Made by a program: the position numbers and the translations under genes. Under the pieces are notes generated by a model. That model saw only the letters and a program-made list of their open reading frames with translations. It searched no databases and was not told the DNA's origin. Source: Chryseobacterium sp. JUb7 (GTDB lineage Bacteria; Bacteroidota; Bacteroidia; Flavobacteriales; Weeksellaceae). From it: a stretch of 64,000 bases of DNA. Positions 46,885-54,781 of the stretch are shown in pieces. Numbering within the stretch: the first letter of the stretch is position 1; each line of letters begins with the position of its first letter. The stretch lies in assembly GCF_024806495.1 (NCBI RefSeq), contig NZ_JANUFF010000010.1, positions 62,001 to 126,000 of the forward strand, in the 5' to 3' direction.

Positions 46885-48039
46885 TTACTCTTTCTCAATA
46901 TATCCGTCATTAAACAGTTTATTTGGTTTTATATAAACAACATTGTTCTGAAAATCCAGAAAAACATTAAATCTCTTTAAGATCTCATTGCCCAGAATAT
47001 TCATTTTTTTATCAAGTACAGGTCTGCTTTCGGAAAGCAGCTGAGCCGGAATATTTTTCAGATTATATTTTCCCAGACTTAGCGATTCCAGATTGACTGT
47101 GTTGACAGGAATTTCATTGCCCTGGCCTCCTTTCATGACGACTTTTTTTATTATTTTCATCTGATCTGTAGGGAAATTCTGCTCTTTAAGTAAAGGATCG
47201 TCCAGCATGACTGTACGCTGGTATCCCGTATCAAAAAGGAACCAGTCTTTATTTGTTTGGGAACCCTGCTTTATCGTTGTTTCTACAAAAAACAGTTTAT
47301 CAAAATATTTAATTTCTAATTTTTCGTAGGCTTTGTCTTTTTTTACATTTTCAGGAAGTTGAGAGTGTACAACCATCATTCCGTGGTCATAATTCATTTC
47401 CACTACCATTCCATCAAACAGATCCCAGCCAAACCTCCCGTCGGTACCATGTCCGGTTAGCTCAACCTGATAGATTCTGAATCCGTCATATTTTTTGTTT
47501 CCGATCGATAACACATTTACTCTTCCTTTCAGTTGTTCTTTAATTTTATCTTTCAGGGTTTCCCGGGTAAGAGAAAGATTGTTGCTTCCGGTATCAAAAT
47601 TAAGAGTAAGAGAATCTTTATTCAATGCAGTCTTTACAAACATCGTATTCTGTTCATTGATTCCGAGACGGATGCTGTCGTGAAAAGGCGGATTGACATT
47701 ACTGAAATCTTTGGGAACCGAGCTCTCAATTCGGGTAAGACAGGAATCTTTCCCTTTTAAAAGAATTACAAAATCTTTTTTTTCACCTTTTTTCACTGTA
47801 ATTCTGATGGAATCGATATCTGTTTTTATTTTTACCGTTCTGGAGCCTTTGCTTATTTTAGAGGTGGTGTATACATCACGTTTTATAGACGGATCAATAT
47901 TCCAGTCTGTTTTCAGCCCGTTGTCTTCTTCAAGGAAGATTGCTTTAGACGAATTAGCCTTTACCACAGGAAGCTTTTTTTGAGCCATAATCTGAAGGTA
48001 GGATATAGTTAAAAATAAAAAAGCGAAAGTATATTTCAT
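46885..48039 (-). CDS. Exported aspartic protease-like protein with two DTG motifs
   Basis: The 384-residue protein has a signal peptide (cleavage near IMAQ). An N-terminal domain is followed by two retropepsin-like halves. The first motif is LNFDTGSNNL (Asp149), with GWDLFDGMVVEMNYD at its end. The second is LFDTGYQRTVML (Asp270), with NILGNEILKRFNVFLDFQNNVVYIKP at its end. Two halves in one chain could pair as a complete aspartic protease. It is the last gene of the RiPP operon (12 bases after the previous stop). That makes it a candidate for trimming the exported, modified peptide; this role is inference. Confidence 0.8.
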   Translation of the reverse strand: MKYTFAFLFLTISYLQIMAQKKLPVVKANSSKAIFLEEDNGLKTDWNIDPSIKRDVYTTSKISKGSRTVKIKTDIDSIRITVKKGEKKDFVILLKGKDSCLTRIESSVPKDFSNVNPPFHDSIRLGINEQNTMFVKTALNKDSLTLNFDTGSNNLSLTRETLKDKIKEQLKGRVNVLSIGNKKYDGFRIYQVELTGHGTDGRFGWDLFDGMVVEMNYDHGMMVVHSQLPENVKKDKAYEKLEIKYFDKLFFVETTIKQGSQTNKDWFLFDTGYQRTVMLDDPLLKEQNFPTDQMKIIKKVVMKGGQGNEIPVNTVNLESLSLGKYNLKNIPAQLLSESRPVLDKKMNILGNEILKRFNVFLDFQNNVVYIKPNKLFNDGYIEKE

Positions 48040-48051
48040 AAGAGAATATGA

Positions 48052-48930
48052 TTAAATAAGAAACTTACCAAGATAAATCATGACAATATCCAAGGAAGTG
48101 CTTCCAAGAGTTGATCCGTCATGGAAACAGTTATCGGTGGGAGCAATATAAAAATGATAAGGTTTATGCTCTATTCTTAACATAGGATAATCCGGAAAGA
48201 GCTTCATGAAATACGAGGTAATATTTTTGTTGTTCACATCATTTTCTTTCAGATCTATCTCTTTTTTAATCATATTATAAGCTTGCCGCATCGAAAGATT
48301 CGTTATCAATAAGTAACGTGATTCATTTCCCAAATTAAATGTTATTCTGTTTCCGAATGTATGAGCGGTATGGAGTGTCATATCTTTTTTTGAGGAGTCT
48401 TTGTGAACTCCGATAAACTGTAAGTCCCCGATAGACTGCCCCTCTGCCGGATTTCTTCTGCTCAGGGATACAATTTCGCTGTTTGCAAAGTTGGTAGCAA
48501 GACTCAAAAACCGGAATGGGCCCAGAGAAATCTGCTGCAAAAACTCATTAATATCAATATTGATCTGATCTACCACTTCCTTATGCTGTTTGAACTTGCT
48601 ATAAACTTCCTCTTCAGAAATCGACGCCCCAAGATCTAGCTTAGAAAAAAGATTTCGGATATTTTCCGGCAGTTCACCAGTAAATACAGAATTGTAGTCT
48701 TTCTTGTTCTTATGATTCCCCTTGATGATTTTATATTCATCAGGCTCTGGTGTGCGCCAGTCGCGCTTTGGCAGGTAAGCTCCGGGCTCATACTGCTGTA
48801 AGAACCTTTCGCCTCCGAAAATAAATTCGTTGGGACCCTGCTGGGTATGATGAAGAACACCTGAATTAACCTGAAGTGTTCCTCCATTATGATCTGAGTA
48901 TATTTTGATTCCGGGTTTTAGTTTTTTCAT
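48052..48930 (-). CDS. Putative Fe(II)/2-oxoglutarate oxygenase-like RiPP tailoring protein, paralogue 2
   Basis: The 292-residue protein is a paralogue of the gene just upstream. The two share (Y)LP.(M/R)DWR, a HTA..(S/F)GNRI...ESRYL..(T/V)NL(T/S).RQ block, and Y..YIAPTDN..HDG(T/S)TLG...D..M.Y.G at the end. His176-x-Asp178 (GVHKDSS) and His270 (CFHDGST) form an HxD...H pattern like the iron site of 2-oxoglutarate oxygenases. The Arg eight residues after the last His in the paralogue is Ser here, so co-substrate binding may differ. The assignment rests on motif and context only. Confidence 0.65.
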   Translation of the reverse strand: MKKLKPGIKIYSDHNGGTLQVNSGVLHHTQQGPNEFIFGGERFLQQYEPGAYLPKRDWRTPEPDEYKIIKGNHKNKKDYNSVFTGELPENIRNLFSKLDLGASISEEEVYSKFKQHKEVVDQINIDINEFLQQISLGPFRFLSLATNFANSEIVSLSRRNPAEGQSIGDLQFIGVHKDSSKKDMTLHTAHTFGNRITFNLGNESRYLLITNLSMRQAYNMIKKEIDLKENDVNNKNITSYFMKLFPDYPMLRIEHKPYHFYIAPTDNCFHDGSTLGSTSLDIVMIYLGKFLI

Positions 48931-48935
48931 ATGAT

Positions 48936-49766
48936 TCAGTATTTATCAAATACTCCCACATAGACCATGGTCACATCAAATTCTCTGTTTCCGAGAGTTG
49001 TACCATCGTGGATAAAATTATCTGTAGGAGCAATATAGTATTGGTAAGGTTTAATTTCCAGTCTTAAAACCGGATATCCGGGATAGAGAGTAAAAAATTG
49101 TTCAACAATATTATCAGATGTTATTTTCTCCGTATATTTTTTCTGCACCTCTCCATAAATCTGCCTCAGCGTTAAATTAACAAAGTACAGATAACGTGAT
49201 TCTGTGCTTATATTGATCGAAATCCTGTTTCCTGATTTATAAGCAGTATGAGGAGTAAAAAAACTACTTTTATCAATATGCAGACCTGTATATCTGAATG
49301 TGTTCTCTCCGATATGATGGAAAGTTGTACTCTGCATATCCGGAAGAGATCTGGCAATCCGGTGAAACTTATAATTCCTTTCTAAAGATTTTTCATCCAG
49401 AAAGACATTTGTTAACTCATTAATCTGCTTTGTAAGTACTTCATTTTCCTGAAATTTTTTTGGAACATCAAAAAGAGATTCACATTCATTCAGATCTAAT
49501 TTTTTAAATAAATCCTTTAACTGATCAGGAATTGCTCCCACGCCGAGTGTATTAAACATTTTACGGTCTGCATCTGCCGTAGAAATTTTTCCGTACTCTG
49601 AATCCGTAAGAGCACGCCAGTCCATATTAGGTAAATAGGCGTTACTGTAATATTCAATATCAGAATTTGTATTTACAACCGGACTTACTCCTGTATTGAT
49701 GCTGATCTGATCTTTTATATTCTGAATATGCCGATCATATACTTTGATACCTTTTCTTAAACTCAT
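48936..49766 (-). CDS. Putative Fe(II)/2-oxoglutarate oxygenase-like RiPP tailoring protein, paralogue 1
   Basis: The 276-residue protein overlaps the maturase gene by 4 bases, so the two are translationally coupled. The HxD...H pattern is His163-x-Asp165 (TGLHIDKSS) and His253 (NFIHDGTT), with Arg261 placed where a 2-oxoglutarate-anchoring Arg could lie. The C-terminal half is strand-rich, as expected of a double-stranded beta-helix. The likely role is hydroxylation or related oxidation of the peptide made next to it. I recall 2OG-Fe(II) oxygenases accompanying cyclophane-forming maturases in other clusters but cannot check identity here. Confidence 0.7.
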   Translation of the reverse strand: MSLRKGIKVYDRHIQNIKDQISINTGVSPVVNTNSDIEYYSNAYLPNMDWRALTDSEYGKISTADADRKMFNTLGVGAIPDQLKDLFKKLDLNECESLFDVPKKFQENEVLTKQINELTNVFLDEKSLERNYKFHRIARSLPDMQSTTFHHIGENTFRYTGLHIDKSSFFTPHTAYKSGNRISINISTESRYLYFVNLTLRQIYGEVQKKYTEKITSDNIVEQFFTLYPGYPVLRLEIKPYQYYIAPTDNFIHDGTTLGNREFDVTMVYVGVFDKY

Positions 49767-51004
49767 GCTAAACTGTAGGCTAATAATTTATCTTTAATAT
49801 TTTTCTGAACAGAAACAGGTCCTTGGCTTTCCAACTCTTCTACAATCTCGTGATACGAAACTCTGGTAAGATCCATTTCTCTGCAAACCTCTTCAGGCAG
49901 GCTATTTATAAGGTCATTCTGGATATAGCTTACCAGTTTTATCATGTCGTGACAGTAAATCGTAGGATTATCAAATCCGTTTTCGTTTGAATATCTGTTT
50001 AGCAGGAAGCCACCTCCACATATTTCATAAATGGGACAGTTAAGGCATTTTTCGTTAACCATCTGATGAGAATTGATGTAAATATCAAAAAGCGGATCCG
50101 CCAGTACAGAGTCTATCTCGTGGGTATGGATGTTGATATCATTTCTGGTAATTCCTTCATAGCAGGCTCTTATAGAATCTGCCACTTCCAGATTTCCGTT
50201 TGTTTCCAGGATGGCTACCCCATTCTTTTTCAGTCCGAGTACCTGATCTCCCACTTCTTCACCTGCGATAAGTTGAATCAATGTTTTAAAAAATCTCATA
50301 TTCGGTCTGTCCGGATCGCTTTTCCAGATAGCAAAGAGTTCGATCAGCCAATCTGCATAGGGTGTATAATTGCTGGTATTTACTTTTTCCCTGATGATCC
50401 CATCCGGTAACTTATCGAAATGTCCGTCGGGTAGTAAAAGATTAAAACTCAGAATATTGAGATCTTTAAATTCCTGATAAAGTTCCTGCGGACTGATATT
50501 CAGGTTTACTACAGACAAAACGCCATGCATCCCTTTATCCAATCCGAGTTGTATTGCACTCCGAACCTCATCATAAGATCCCTTTCCGTTATGAAAAACA
50601 CGGTATTGATCGTGGTATTCTTTAGGTCCGTCTATGCTGACACCGACCCGGATGTTTAATTCATTAAAAAGACTGTACCATTCTTCATCCAGACCTACTC
50701 CATTGGTCTGAAGTACAAAATCAAAATAAGAATCGCTTAGTTTTTCTCTGAATATCTTTATGCTTTCCCTGTAAAATTCTTTTGGATATAATAAGGGTTC
50801 GCCGCCGTGAAAAACGATCTGAAAGGATTTCAAACCATTTTCGTCACTGTAACGTGATAGTTTTTCTGCGAACGTTGTCATCGTATCAAGTGACATGAAT
50901 TTGGGCTGTTTCAAATAAGTTTTATCCCCCAAATTATACATGTAACAGTACGAACAGTTGAGGTTGCATCTGCTTGCAACCTTCAGAACAAAAGAAGTAA
51001 CCAT
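49763..51004 (-). CDS. Radical SAM/SPASM peptide maturase, probably cyclophane-forming
   Basis: The 413-residue protein has the radical SAM cluster motif CNLNCSYCY (Cys13, 17, 20), the SAM-binding HGGEPLL, and VSIDGPKEYHDQYR. The C-terminal SPASM-type Cys set starts at RACYEG and continues KCLNCPIYEICGGGFLLNRYSNENGFDNPTIYCHDM. The CGGG...GFDNP..YC segment resembles the XyeB/FxsB/GrrM group, which join an aromatic residue to the beta-carbon two residues on. The precursor gene 69 bases upstream ends in three such triplets. The reaction here is a prediction from family resemblance and substrate sequence. Confidence 0.88.
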   Translation of the reverse strand: MVTSFVLKVASRCNLNCSYCYMYNLGDKTYLKQPKFMSLDTMTTFAEKLSRYSDENGLKSFQIVFHGGEPLLYPKEFYRESIKIFREKLSDSYFDFVLQTNGVGLDEEWYSLFNELNIRVGVSIDGPKEYHDQYRVFHNGKGSYDEVRSAIQLGLDKGMHGVLSVVNLNISPQELYQEFKDLNILSFNLLLPDGHFDKLPDGIIREKVNTSNYTPYADWLIELFAIWKSDPDRPNMRFFKTLIQLIAGEEVGDQVLGLKKNGVAILETNGNLEVADSIRACYEGITRNDINIHTHEIDSVLADPLFDIYINSHQMVNEKCLNCPIYEICGGGFLLNRYSNENGFDNPTIYCHDMIKLVSYIQNDLINSLPEEVCREMDLTRVSYHEIVEELESQGPVSVQKNIKDKLLAYSLA

Positions 51005-51022
51005 ATCTATATCAATAAATAA

Positions 51023-51052
51023 AGTTCTTCGCTATTTGACTAACGAAGAACT
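51023..51052 (-). promoter_or_regulatory. Hairpin between precursor and maturase genes
   Basis: Perfect 9-base arms AGTTCTTCG / CGAAGAACT enclose a 12-base loop, with only a weak T-rich tail on the minus strand (CTTTATTTATT). This fits a partial terminator or mRNA-stabilising hairpin that lets the precursor be made in excess of the enzymes. Confidence 0.6.
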
Positions 51053-51073
51053 AAAGTTTTAAAAATCAGTAAA

Positions 51074-51328
51074 TTAAGCTCTTAAAAATGTATCATGCCT
51101 GTCATAAGCAGCTGATGCACCTGAAATGGCTACTACATCACAGCTACCTCCAGGAGGCGCAATGATAACACCGCCACCGCCACCGGTTCCCGGAGCAATG
51201 CCTAAATTATTGATTCCTCCGAAAATAGATTTGTAAAGATCTACATTCTCATTTTCTGAGTTCTGAATTGATTTTTTTAGAATTTCTTTTTGTTCAAGAT
51301 TACTCGTGATTTTAAATTTCTTTTTCAT
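51074..51328 (-). CDS. RiPP precursor peptide with C-terminal aromatic-X-X triplets
   Basis: The 84-residue peptide has a charged, helical leader (MKKKFKITSNLEQKEILKKS...), a Gly-Gly at 37-38 in LYKSIFGG that could be a cleavage site, then a Gly/Ala/Pro-rich stretch with five consecutive glycines and one Cys (Cys63). The tail is Y75-D-R, H78-D-T, F81-L-R, A84: three back-to-back aromatic-X-X triplets. Cyclophane-forming radical SAM enzymes act on just such motifs. It is the first gene of a five-gene operon with its own promoter. Not seen: any paralogous precursor or dedicated exporter nearby. Confidence 0.8.
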   Translation of the reverse strand: MKKKFKITSNLEQKEILKKSIQNSENENVDLYKSIFGGINNLGIAPGTGGGGGVIIAPPGGSCDVVAISGASAAYDRHDTFLRA

Positions 51329-51368
51329 AAAAGATGAGTTAAATGGGTTATTAATCTACTTATCTCAC

Positions 51369-51376
51369 CAAATATA
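51369..51376 (-). promoter_or_regulatory. TAnnTTTG -7 box of the RiPP operon
   Basis: TATATTTG on the minus strand fits the consensus exactly and lies 40 bases before the precursor ATG, between it and the end of the GH97 gene. No clear -33 TTG is seen. Confidence 0.55.
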
Positions 51377-51417
51377 GAAAAATAAATTCACACTAAAAAA
51401 CATTTTTAATTAAAAAT

Positions 51418-53580
51418 TTACTTATTAATCTTCTTAATTGTTATTGCAAACCCACCACTTCTTACCATTTTGAAATTAATTTTCGATTTACTGGTAATTT
51501 CTTTTTTGTAGATATTATAACTTTGAGGATTGTTGATATAATCTGCGTCTTTACCGTCTTCATAGATGGTCGCTTCATATTTCTGACCTTTATCCAGGAA
51601 TGAAAAATCTACTGTATACTCACGTTTATTTTCATCGGTAATCCCTCCTACAAACCAAGTATCTGTTCCTTTTGCTTTTCTGGCAGTGATCACATAATCT
51701 CCGGGCTCTGCTGATAATATTTTAGTATCATCCCAATCTGCAGCCACATCCTTGATAAACTGGAAAGCATCCATGTGCTTTTTATAATTTTCAGGTAAAT
51801 CAGCTGCCATCTGAAGAGGCATGTACATAGTTACATATAACGCTAACTGTTTTGCAAGAGTAGTTTTTACAAAACGGGTATCTCCAGGGAAGTAATAATC
51901 CAGCTTGGTCTGGAAAATTCCGGGTGTGTAATCCATAGAACCTCCCATCCATCTTGTAAACGGAAGAATAGTCTGATGATCAGGGTTATTTCCTCCGAAT
52001 GCTTCATATTCTGTTCCACGGGCTGCTTCAGCAGAAATATAATTCGGATAGGTACGGCTTTCCCCAGTCGGACGAACCGATTCGTGAGAATTTACCATGA
52101 TTTTATACTCATTTGCTTTTTCTGCAATTCTGTAGAAATGGTTGATCGTCCATTGAGAATAATGGTGCTCCCCTCTTGGAATGATATCTCCTACATAACC
52201 CGTTTTCACAGCATCATAGCCGTATTTATTCATCAGCTGGAATGCTTTGTCTGCCCATCTTTCATAATTCGTTGCAGAACCTGAAGTTTCATGGTGCATG
52301 ATCAGCTTAATTCCTTTTGAATGAGCATATTCATTCAACATTTTAATATCAAAATCCGGATATGGCGTAATAAAATCAAAAACGAATTCTTTAGAATGCC
52401 CGAACCAGTCTTCCCAACCAATATTCCAGCCTTCAATCAAAAGTCCCTGAAAACCGTTTTCTGCAGCGAAATCGATATATTCTTTAACTTTAGTATTATT
52501 GGCAGCATGCTTCCCTGTAGGTGTTAATTTTGAAAAATCAGTCTCCCCAATACGAACATTAGATTCAGGCTGAGCATAAGCCCACTGAGATTTTCCGATG
52601 ATCATTTCCCACCAAACTCCCATGTATTTTGTAGGATGGATATAAGAAGTATCTGTATATTTAGTAGGCTCATTAAGGTTAAAAATCATTTTTGAATCCA
52701 TTACCTCTTCTGCTTTTGGCGCTACAATAATTGTTCTCCAAGGCGTCACGGAAGGAGTCTGAATATATCCTTTTGCTCCCTGTCTGTCTGCTGTAAGGTG
52801 CGTTTTAAGCTTAAAATTCTGAGCATCCACTTCAAGGTGAGAAGCCGGATAATCCAAAACAGCAGCTTCCGCAACATTGATATATAAAGGCTCTTTTCCT
52901 TCTTTTTTAAGCATTAAAGGTGACTGAACCGCATTTTTAATCAAAGTCTGAGAAGCATTGGCATCTGCAGCTTTCGGCCATCTTGCAGGAATTTCAGAAA
53001 CTTTTGTTTCCTGATACTGATATTCCTGAGAATCATAATCTGCCACCATCCACCAAGCTTTCATATCGCTTGGGAAATCGATTTCAGAATCTTCTTCTCT
53101 GATCACGAAATAATTCAGGTTTTTCTGCTGAGGGAACTCATATCTGAAACCCAATCCATCGTTAAACAATCTGAATTTAACAATGATGCTTCTGTCCGTC
53201 GTTGCCTGATTAAGCGTAACAGCCAGTTCATTATAATTATTGATATAATTTTTCTTCTCTCCTAAAACAGGCTGCCAGGTTTCATTTTTAGAATCTCTTT
53301 TTTCGTCTGTTTTAGTAAATCCGCTGTTTAGATCAAATTTAGCATCTTCAGGCTTTGCAATCTCAGATGCAAATTTTATGGAAGTATCTTTGAATAATCT
53401 CAATCCCAATTTGGAATCTTCAACTACCGTTTTACCGTTATATTTAAGGTTGTAGTAAGGAACGCCTCCCTTCAACTGGAAATCCATTTCAAATTTTCCG
53501 TCCGGCGATTTTAAAGACTGTGCATTAACACCCGCAAACATCATTGAGAGCAAAACTGCTCCAACTGTAATTTTCTTCAT
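51418..53580 (-). CDS. GH97 alpha-glucosidase (SusB-like)
   Basis: The 720-residue protein has a signal peptide (near GVNAQ), the GH97 N-terminal beta-super-sandwich (SPDGKFEMDFQLKGGVPYYNLKYNGKTVVEDSKLGL), the barrel and a C-terminal beta domain. Glu residues in LIMHHETSGS, VNSHESVRPTG and AARGTEYEAFGG match those of the inverting SusB subset, which use Glu bases where retaining members have Asp. It would release glucose from maltooligosaccharides in the periplasm. It is the last gene of the SusCDE operon. Confidence 0.9.
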   Translation of the reverse strand: MKKITVGAVLLSMMFAGVNAQSLKSPDGKFEMDFQLKGGVPYYNLKYNGKTVVEDSKLGLRLFKDTSIKFASEIAKPEDAKFDLNSGFTKTDEKRDSKNETWQPVLGEKKNYINNYNELAVTLNQATTDRSIIVKFRLFNDGLGFRYEFPQQKNLNYFVIREEDSEIDFPSDMKAWWMVADYDSQEYQYQETKVSEIPARWPKAADANASQTLIKNAVQSPLMLKKEGKEPLYINVAEAAVLDYPASHLEVDAQNFKLKTHLTADRQGAKGYIQTPSVTPWRTIIVAPKAEEVMDSKMIFNLNEPTKYTDTSYIHPTKYMGVWWEMIIGKSQWAYAQPESNVRIGETDFSKLTPTGKHAANNTKVKEYIDFAAENGFQGLLIEGWNIGWEDWFGHSKEFVFDFITPYPDFDIKMLNEYAHSKGIKLIMHHETSGSATNYERWADKAFQLMNKYGYDAVKTGYVGDIIPRGEHHYSQWTINHFYRIAEKANEYKIMVNSHESVRPTGESRTYPNYISAEAARGTEYEAFGGNNPDHQTILPFTRWMGGSMDYTPGIFQTKLDYYFPGDTRFVKTTLAKQLALYVTMYMPLQMAADLPENYKKHMDAFQFIKDVAADWDDTKILSAEPGDYVITARKAKGTDTWFVGGITDENKREYTVDFSFLDKGQKYEATIYEDGKDADYINNPQSYNIYKKEITSKSKINFKMVRSGGFAITIKKINK

Positions 53581-53610
53581 AATGACTATTTATAAACTTT
53601 AAAAATAAAG

Positions 53611-53636
53611 AAAGTGCTGTTGTAAAGCAGCACTTT
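53611..53636 (-). terminator. Hairpin between susE-like gene and GH97 gene
   Basis: Perfect arms AAAGTGCTG / CAGCACTTT with an 8-base loop. The T-run after it is broken (CTTTATTTTT), so it may attenuate rather than stop transcription into the GH97 gene. Confidence 0.55.
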
Positions 53637-53683
53637 GCTATGTAAATTCAGATTAAATTAATATTGATTTCTATATATTTACT

Positions 53684-54763
53684 TTAATAAACTGGAATTA
53701 CTGAAAACTCTCCTGTCATATCATTAAAGAAAATATCATAGTTAAAAGTTGTCGTTAAAGGAATATTTCCTCCGCCTATTGTTGCTGTTCCAAAGAATTC
53801 CTGAGCCACGCCCCAGCTTGTCGCCCAATCGTGATTGGCTCTGAATTTAAATTCTCCTGAACTCAACATTACATTTCTTTTTGTCCAAACATGCGAATCA
53901 AATGTTGATTTCTCAAGATCTAAATCTGTAGACCAGCCTCCTGCAGACGGACCGATTAAAGAAATAGCAGTATAGGTTGTTGTAGGCGGCGTAACAGATA
54001 CGAATGTATAAGTAAGTGCAGAGGTATTAATTGTTAATTTGTAATACCCTGAAGTCGGAACCGTAATATTACCAGATCCTCCACTTGTACTTAAAACACC
54101 TGCAGAAGCCCCCATCCCATACTGAGGATCCCAAGCTCCCGGAGTTTTTATGATTTTAAACCCTCCCTGAGCAAAATATCCTGTATACGTATAAACATTA
54201 GCCGTAATTGACTTTAATAATGGATAAATTTTCGCATTGCTAGCTACATTATCCCAAACTCCTGCTGTAGCATCCCCAATTAAATATAAATCAGTATATG
54301 TATAAACAGGTCCATTAATAAATGGTGTTATTTTTAAAGGAATCACATTTGAATAGTGAGTTTTTCCGGCAATTGATGTTTTAAGTCTTATCTCAATGTC
54401 AGTTTCAGATACCGTGCTTACCCCTAAAGATAATACAATATTATTCAGATCATTAACTGTGATTTTATAAGATTTAGCTCCTCCTAACATTTCAACAACT
54501 TTCAATGGGGTAAAGTTTGTTCCTTTTAAAGCAAACTCAACTTGATTGGATAGCTGTACATTCACTCCATAATCTGAATTAATCCAATCAAAGGTAACAG
54601 CTTCATTAGCAGCTTCAGAACTTAATAATACAAGAGATGTCTTATTAGCAGAAATCTTAGGATCTGTTCCTTCTCCCAAAACAGCCTGATCTTCATCTTT
54701 ATCACAAGATATCAACAAAAAACCAATGAAAGCAATCGCGAATATTTTATATAAATGTTTCAT
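53684..54763 (-). CDS. SusE-like starch-binding outer-membrane lipoprotein
   Basis: The 359-residue lipoprotein (lipobox ISCDKD) starts with the SusE-type N-terminal domain (residues about 30-150, ILSANKTSLVLL-like start and SNVIPLKITPF end). Two tandem starch-binding modules follow: YLIGDATAGVWDN (about 160-255) and ISLIGPSAGGWSTD (about 265-359). It would hold starch or maltodextrin at the cell surface for the SusC/SusD pair. The spacing to susD is 18 bases. Confidence 0.88.
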   Translation of the reverse strand: MKHLYKIFAIAFIGFLLISCDKDEDQAVLGEGTDPKISANKTSLVLLSSEAANEAVTFDWINSDYGVNVQLSNQVEFALKGTNFTPLKVVEMLGGAKSYKITVNDLNNIVLSLGVSTVSETDIEIRLKTSIAGKTHYSNVIPLKITPFINGPVYTYTDLYLIGDATAGVWDNVASNAKIYPLLKSITANVYTYTGYFAQGGFKIIKTPGAWDPQYGMGASAGVLSTSGGSGNITVPTSGYYKLTINTSALTYTFVSVTPPTTTYTAISLIGPSAGGWSTDLDLEKSTFDSHVWTKRNVMLSSGEFKFRANHDWATSWGVAQEFFGTATIGGGNIPLTTTFNYDIFFNDMTGEFSVIPVY

Positions 54764-54781
54764 TTTTGATATTATTTTATA

